From Trichosphaerium sp. ATCC 40318 (Eukaryota; Discosea; Flabellinia; Trichosidae): a stretch of 64,000 nucleotides of DNA. The translations under genes and the position numbers were made by a program. The stretch spans positions 434,001-498,000 of the forward strand of contig JALMLS010000255.1 in NCBI GenBank assembly GCA_038496445.1, given 5' to 3'. The notes beneath the pieces were generated by a model. The model was not told the origin of the DNA and did not search any database. It was given only the letters and a program-made list of their open reading frames with translations. Of this stretch, positions 58,007-64,000 are shown piece by piece. How positions within the stretch are numbered: position 1 is the first letter of the stretch; the number at the start of each line of letters is the position of its first letter.

Positions 58007-58169
58007 GGAGTCGAGGTTATACAACTTTCAGAGCATAAACGGGTAACCGTTTGTAGCAGAAAAGTAAGACCTCCACGTGATGAAGTATCAGACAAGGAAT
58101 ATCGTTGAAAAAAGATAGTTCAGTTAAATTAAACACAACTATTAAAACGTGTAGGGAAGGAAAAACACT

Positions 58170-61100
58170 ATGCGTAACGTTGTCAAGGCTATCAAAAAAG
58201 GTAAAACTTCGTTTTAGTGCCTGATAACCTAAAATACTGTAAATAGGCGTAAACAAAGTAGAAATCGGTTTATCTAAGCCTATACCACCCGCACCAGCGC
58301 CGCCAGCCGAAAAACAAAAGAAAACGCATGGATCTTTAGCACCTATGCCTCCAGCACCCCCTATAACGAAAAAGCAAGTTAAACGGCCTACAAAATCATC
58401 TACGAAGTCTAAAGTTGTAAACCCGTCTACGTTCACAAAAAGTACTGTTAGCGCATTTGGGGTTTCTAAAAGAGATGTAGGTAAAGGAGATATACTGTTT
58501 AAAGACTGGGAACAAGTGGGAGTTGATGAAATCAAAGCTTCATCAAAAACTGCCAATGTACTATTAAGAACACCATCAGTTCTTCTCTTTGCTAAGTATA
58601 TAACAGGGAATGTATTTCGTTAATACACCAACTGGCACAGTGATCGTAAGCACGTGCTCGAATGTCATACAGGCACGTTAGAAAATCAATAGTGTTTTTT
58701 GAAAAAAGTTTGTTTTCTCTTTTTGTCTAAAAAGTAGTTTTATAGAGACTCTACACTTCGGAATTGGCACGTATGTTAAACGTAGACGTACCTGGGATGC
58801 GTGTTGTTGATAAAGATAATAACACTGGAGAATATAGTAGTGTAAAGAAGATGATTGCTAAATTGAATACTACTAAGTCAACGATTGATGATTCTCTCAA
58901 TCACCCTCAGTATCTCATTGTGGAGGTTGTCATGATAACTCGATAGGAAGTACTAATAGCTTAAATAGTGCATAGTAGGAAAGAATATTGTTGATTGTAA
59001 CCCTGAAGTCATCAATTTCGCTTTTGGAACACAAAACAAGTACATTTCATTGAAAGTGTGAACTTGTTAAGTGTACTAAAGATATTAGGTTCATTGGAGA
59101 CAAGCGTTCCTCTAGAAAATACCTACGGCTTTTTGGCAGGTTCTTGGGATATAATATGATTGTCAAAGCAGCGGAGTCAAATGTATGATAACAAACAAAA
59201 TAATTCTAACACTTTTTCACTTAGAACAGTTTAAAGCACATCATTATTGAAATTGGTGCTGACGAGGGCGGGATGCCTTGGTAAAAACCTTCTTTATTGT
59301 TGAAGTGCCTTACATAGTTTGTAGCATTCGCATTGTAAGCACACGGAACGTGCTTGGGTACGTAATTTTTGCCTTCCTTTTTTTTAACATACTATCAGTT
59401 GTAATAACAAGCCTAATGGCTTGGAGTTTATAAAAAATGCATTGAAATCAATAACAAGAGATCCTTCTATAGAATTAGAGGCTATCAAAGACATACGTTT
59501 AGATATACAGAAAGCTACAAGTACATAATGTAAGGTTCTCCTTTTTTTCTTATGTTCTTTTTAGGTTTTGACTTTGGTTTAAGCGGTTCACTTCAGGTTT
59601 ATAACTCTTCACTTCTATTACATCTAATAGTAACTACATAGATTCAACTTGGCATACTAGAATTATTCTCAGATGCCTCGGTACTACCGAGTTTTGATGC
59701 CACTATAAAAGACAATTTGTCATCACTTGTTGCCGATAATGAAACATGGACTAGAGCTATTGAGTCCATTAATACTTCCCATTTAAGTAACGCTATACAA
59801 GCTTTCACTCCGTATAACGATAAAAGTCAACAAGTACTTTCGATGTGGCCTACAACAAAAGACTTTGGAGAGTACAATACACAGATATGCGCATCAGAAT
59901 TGAAATATACAAACGTCAAAATTCTAGTACTACAAGAACGTGCAATGTACGCTGTGGATGGTGTCAAATTTATAAGGGAATTGGTGTCCAAAGAAGATCG
60001 TAAACCAGGTAAACATTAATATATTACAGCTGTTCTCGTTGGTATTGAACTAACTTGTTCTTTTATTAAGACTTTATCATAATGCCAGAATATGGCATAA
60101 GCTACTCTGGCCGTGTTGATGATACTAGTGATTTTGTTGTTGAGTATTCTTCACTTGCAAAAGAGCTTAGTGCTTATATGGTACTTGGTAGTGTCATGGA
60201 ACGCCAAGGTGTTAAAACACACAACACGAGCGTTATTATAGGAGCTGACGGTTCTTTTCTTGGCAAATATCGCAAAAGGAAGCCTCTGTGTACGTTCCTT
60301 TGGTTTCTTTATTTTTCTTTATTTCGTTTAGCGTTTTGTTAATACTCACCAGCTTCTCCTCTTTAGCAAACCACTTAACACCTGGTACAGAGCTTGCTGT
60401 GTTTGATAGCAAGTTTGGAAAGTTCGGCGTGCTCATTTGCTTCGACATTGAAAACAGTGATGTGTTTCAAGAAAACATTGATAAAAAACCATTCTTGCTT
60501 CTTAATCCTGTACTCATCCCAGTTCCTTCTCTTAAACAACAAAATGAATATATACAACGATCATGGAGAACAGCATTGGATACTATGGCAAGGAAATTTG
60601 AAGCCTTAGCAACCAAACACAAGTTTACTGTTGTACGATGTGATAAGCCATTTGGGAGTGTTTTTGGTACAACATACATCTCACTGAGATTATAACTTTA
60701 TATAGGTTCTTCACAAGTAATAGGACAGTACCGTACGGTGACTGCGCCTTCAAGGAATGCCTGTCATTTCTATGCCTATGTTGACATTGACGAAACCAAT
60801 CAGTTTCAGGTAAGGGATGTTAAATAATTAGTATCTAAGCGTTGTTATTAGGGTAGCACACCTTCGAGTATTCGTACAGCTCCAGAAGATAATACAGGGA
60901 ACAGATACACCGTAAGATTTGCTGATACATCAGGGTTGAGCGCTTGTTTGACTTCAAAGTTTGCCTATGTTATAAACAATGACGGCATTGCAAAAGTAGA
61001 CTTGTACCTAATGATTACAGTAAAGGAACACAAATGCGAAAGGCCTATTAGAATAATCCAGTACGTTGTAAAACCTTTGTACAACTTGCGTTTTGAATAG

Positions 61101-61913
61101 ACCTATTTACTGATTTCTAGGATCAAAGATCACTTGGTTGTAATGTTCTCCAATACAATACAAATCATTTCAGAAGATTTCGACTTGATCAAAGAAGTGA
61201 CAACACCTACTAAAAATGTGGACGTTAAGCTTCTCGGAAAGGATAAAATTGTAGTATTGACGGAAACATCAATACGTATGACATCTTTTATCCTCGCTAC
61301 CCAGTATTCACGCAAATTTAGGCGTTTATTCAGAAGTACTAGATGAAGTACAAAGTACGGATGATATTCTTGAAGGAAATAACAAGAAGTTGGCAACGCT
61401 GGGGGACAATATTGCGGTTTCACATTTGAATGGTATTACTATTTACAAAACCAACACAGCCAACATCAAGGAAGTCTACACCACTGATAGTATTAAGTGT
61501 TCTGATATATCATCCCTTTCTTTCTGTAGTGCAAGCAAAATATTGATAGCTGATAAACAAGGAAAGTTATATGTTCATGAACTATCAAGTGCGTATTAGT
61601 TATTTGACTGTTGTTAATAGAATCACTAGAAGGTCCCACCTCAAGTCCGTCTTTTAGTATCTCACCAAATTCTATAATTGGAATGTATCCCGTCTCTCAA
61701 GATGTAGTGTTAGCTGTTTCTTCGGATGGTGTGCGAGTAGTTAGATTTGGTCATTCGCCAGTTCAGCACCACATACAAGTTGACTCTGGTGATGTTCTGG
61801 GTTATTGTTGTCACTCTCATAGACTTGCTATTATTGGTACTAAACGTATGGCTATCATTGACTTTACTCAAAACTACCAAAAAAAGAACCTGAAAGACGT
61901 CCTGGTTTGTTAA
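58170..61913 (+). CDS. Actin-fragmin-kinase-like domain fused to nitrilase (C-N hydrolase) and beta-propeller-like tail
   Basis: ATG at 58170 (exon 58170-58200), then exon 58247-58595 with a Pro/Ala/Lys-rich linker (PIPPAPAPPAEKQKK) and WEQVGVDEIKASSKTANVLL. Exon 58748 on gives AKLYTSELARMLNVDVPGMR, like the early N-lobe of actin-fragmin/PI3-kinase-like kinases; later come YLRLFGRFLGYNMIVKAAES, NSLKHIIIEIGADEGG, LEFIKNALKSITRD and FDFGLSGSLQIQLGILELFS, matching the C-lobe end of that family. Exon 59642-60008 carries the end of this domain and, in the same frame, the first nitrilase strand NVKILVLQERAMYAVDG. The nitrilase has its full triad: Glu in FIIMPEYG, Lys in LGKYRKRKPL, Cys in GVLICFDIENSDVF, plus GSSQVIGQYRT. 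After a Cys-containing linker, exons 61121-61913 have propeller-like strands (HLVVMFSNTIQIISEDFDLI; DKIVVLTETSIRMT), stop TAA 61911-61913. Nitrilases hydrolyse or condense amide or nitrile bonds; this protein's substrate is unknown. Confidence 0.78.
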
Positions 61914-62429
61914 CCACATCTCAAACTACTTCTGTACAAATATAGTGTTTTTTTCTTTTGAGCTTTGGGAGTTGTATGTTCACGTGACCTCACAATGAGT
62001 CACGTGATTTATTTAAAAGCTGAAAACGTCACCTAAATTAACCACGTTAAGGATAACGTGAGATGGTTTAGTTCATAACACTGGCGTCAAAGACCCCTTT
62101 GTCAAACAAGCGGGAGAGGCAAAATGCCGAAACGTGTAAGTGCAAGTCGGCATATCCTTTTCACGAGCTATGCTTTCTAGACTACTACGTAGAGTACTAC
62201 TATGACAGTGGAAGAACGCTAACGGTGTTAAGCAAGAGGAAACAAAACCGTTGTAGCGAGTAAATACTTCAGCGAGAAGCAATAACAGTAGTTGCAATGC
62301 CAATATCAATTGATGCACTTATAACGCGATACTCAATCTAATGCGCACAGCACTCTTTCGCACAGTACTCTTTCGCAATGTATGGACGAATGAAGTACTC
62401 ACAAAACTAATGAGTAATCTTGCGGAAAG
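61914..62429. other. Intergenic, about 515 nt
   Basis: Two CACGTG elements 19 nt apart (CACGTGACCTCACAATGAGTCACGTGATT, starting 61981 and 61999) lie just downstream of the fusion gene. A minus-strand frame at 62318-62073 lacks an ATG and is not supported. The repeated CTCTTTCGCA unit at about 62347-62378 is a small local repeat (GCACAG[C/T]ACTCTTTCGCA twice). Confidence 0.4.
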
Positions 62430-62895
62430 AAAACAGTTACCAACTTCTAGTGCTTGTGAGGTATACTTGCGCTATTCAATCGCGCAGTGAGGGTAAACAG
62501 ACAAAAACTAACAAAGCTGCAGCAAAGAACTCACAAGGAATAAGAGTAAGAGCCTTTACAAAGGATTACTAGTGGCTAGTGTACGCATTTGGTGGAGAGA
62601 ATAAAGACAAAAAAACCACAACGGAGCTGCACGAGGTAACAGTAAACCCTTATCACCTACGAATGGGATACCTCTACAATAAAGGCCAAACAGAGTTCAA
62701 GCCGATACTCCATGTTGTTGTGGTTGTTTTCGTCTTTGCTCCCTGAAAAACGAAAGTCACGACTTTTCTAAAGGGTAGTTTTATGGTTTCAAAGGCACAT
62801 GTCTAAAAACCAAGCGCAAAAGGATGGGCACCATTTACAGTATTTCGCTTTACGGTTTTCTACTCAAAACAATTGTTAATTTATCATTGTCTATA
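62430..62895 (-). repeat. Copy B of the inverted dispersed repeat, decayed
   Basis: Reverse complement of the segment at 14363-14830. Blocks such as CTAGTGCTTGTGAGGTATAC, TTTGGTGGAGAGAATAAAGA and CCACAACGGAGCTGCACGAG pair with copy A at high identity. The part matching the coding exon at 14363-14495 has stops and indels, so this copy is a non-functional duplicate. Confidence 0.8.
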
Positions 62896-63096
62896 CTTCG
62901 CTATTAAGTGCTTAGATCCGCGTTTTCTTTGCCAAAGTCCAATTACAGCTGAAAACAGCGTCTGAGAAGAGAATTGTTTCCTGGACGAGCGCTTTTGCAT
63001 CCAGTTTAACCGGTTAAATGTCAACTTAATATTCCGCGTATCACCTCGAAGGCAGCTGGTGTTAACAAGCGTCGATAAAACAATTATTTGGAACCA

Positions 63097-64000
63097 ATGC
63101 AATTAGTGATAGCTGTTTTCGCGTTTGTTCTTGTTGGCTTTACTGTTGGTACGCCAAGTGCGCGTAATTAGATAGTAACAACGCCCTGTAGCGCAAGACA
63201 CTACCGGTGTTGTTTTCCCTCCTGAATTGCAAGGAAAACGAGGCCCATGCGTACTAAATAACCTGACGGAACCAATTGTGCGTTATTTCGATAGTTGCAG
63301 TATTTAAAGTTGTCTAACCCTAAAAAAGGCTGTACCTGGTCTACAACTATGTACTGAGTACAGAGCTCGGTCATGCTGCACATTAGAACAAGAAAACGAA
63401 TTTACTGATCCCTCAATTGCCGATTTTTTAATTTTACCAACTCTTGGTACTCTATTAGCTCATACTTAGTAACAGCAATACCAATTCGTTTTAGGAAGCG
63501 ATGGGTGCTACGAAAACTTCAGAAGAGCGTTGTGTTATTGGGTTTGTAACCCTGACGATAGAACCTTTATTCGTTTTACTGTACGTGATTTTCAACGGTT
63601 TATTGTATTAATAGTCTTGTTAGAGCGCTGATAATTTTACAATTAATGTTGCAGAGCCTCATGCCGCTAAGGTTTATAGTTCTTGCTCTGGACGTTGTAT
63701 TCGTGCTGGCACAATATCTGAGACCATCAGACAACGTTATGCAGGTACAATAAGCGTCATTGCATGTCAAAAAAAACCAAATTGTTTTTGTTTCAACTAA
63801 GCAATTACTAGATGGCATTACTTTCTTGAACTCCCTTACCTCCAGTGCTGTTCCTGGTTATACGTACGCGATTTTATAAGAGTTGTTTCGCGTTGAGATA
63901 GCTGGTGGCTTGAGACTGACGCGATTTTTAAGGCCTTCTATTGATACTCCGGCCCAAACGTATACACTCGATGATGGTGGCCTAAATTTGGTGAACGACA
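63097..64000 (+). CDS. Secreted cysteine-rich, folate-receptor-like protein (5' part)
   Basis: ATG at 63097 gives a signal peptide (MQLVIAVFAFVLVGFTV) ended by a GTACGC donor. Following exons read GVVFPPELQGKRGPCVLNNL, RYFDSCAVPGLQLCTEYRAR then SCCTLEQENEF (with the CC pair), GCYENFRRALCYWVCNPDDR, PHAAKVYSSCSGRCIRAG, and DGITFLNSLTSSAVPGYT. The order and spacing (C...CC...CyxxC.P...ysSC...C) resemble the folate-receptor/HHIP N-terminal cysteine-rich domain found in metazoan folate receptors and in secreted proteins of several protist groups. Exons continue to the right edge, where the frame is still open (LRLTRFLRPSIDTPAQTYTL). Family assignment is tentative; secretion and disulfide-rich nature are well supported. 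Confidence 0.65.

Noticed and set aside
62073-62318. Minus-strand ORF with a signal-peptide-like start
   Set aside because: The frame begins at GTG, not ATG; the Leu run is from AT-poor chance composition and there is no splice context.
1-64000. tRNA, rRNA, snRNA genes and CRISPR arrays
   Set aside because: No T-loop/anticodon arrangement, rRNA core sequence, U6-type sequence or regularly spaced repeats noticed; a covariance-model search would be needed to exclude small RNAs.

Overview
The window is eukaryotic nuclear DNA, AT-rich and gene-dense. Almost every gene is broken into small exons by introns of roughly 40-110 nt that end in TAG, CAG or AAG and very often start with GTACG rather than the usual GTAAG. 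All three stop codons (TAA, TAG, TGA) end recognisable proteins, so the code looks standard. The gene set (P-TEFb-like kinase, mitochondrial uS15m, cytochrome P450, class C GPCR, iduronate-sulfatase-like enzyme, F-box proteins, NACHT-WD40 protein, actin-fragmin-kinase-like domain, X8 carbohydrate-binding domain) fits a free-living or host-associated unicellular eukaryote. I cannot place the lineage from this sequence alone. Exon maps below were read by eye. Start, stop and domain content are more reliable than every internal junction.

Layout. 1-5.35 kb (minus): a secreted X8-domain protein that runs off the left edge, then an F-box/beta-propeller-like protein. 5.56-10.26 kb: a divergent pair, CDK9/CDKC-type kinase (minus) and mitochondrial uS15m (plus), sharing a 187-nt promoter. 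10.5-16 kb: a type I membrane protein, a possible small secreted protein, an F-box protein, a small unknown gene and a secreted RlpA-like double-psi-barrel protein. 16.1-19.7 kb (minus): an 8-repeat MORN_2 protein and a secreted glycosidase-like protein. 19.8-23.1 kb (plus): a 2-oxoglutarate/Fe(II) oxygenase and an unidentified gene of about twelve exons. 23.4-32.7 kb (mostly minus): a class C GPCR, pseudogene debris including a decayed MORN_2 paralogue, a tandem dsRNA-binding-domain protein, a single-pass membrane protein and an orphan 181-aa ORF. 33.9-41.1 kb: an F-box-type gene, a small basic protein, a lysosomal-type sulfatase, an LRR-like pseudogene and a P450.

41.7-64 kb: two direct copies of a roughly 2-kb repeated element (41.69-44.11 and 55.57-57.47 kb) flank a secreted/transmembrane beta-propeller protein, a small minus-strand gene and a large BRCT-DUF4062-NACHT-14xWD40 protein. 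After the second copy comes the most unusual gene: one continuous plus-strand gene (58.17-61.91 kb) in which an actin-fragmin-kinase-like domain is joined in the same exon to a complete nitrilase/C-N-hydrolase domain, followed by a beta-propeller-like tail. The window ends with a degenerate inverted copy of the 14.4-kb segment and the 5' part of a secreted cysteine-rich, folate-receptor-like protein.

How the parts relate: the genes do not form a pathway. Themes are ubiquitin-ligase adaptors (F-box), surface or secreted proteins with signal peptides, and sensing modules (GPCR, NACHT, dsRBM). Local gene decay and duplication are visible: a MORN_2 pseudogene, an LRR pseudogene, an F-box fragment, the repeat pair and the inverted pair.
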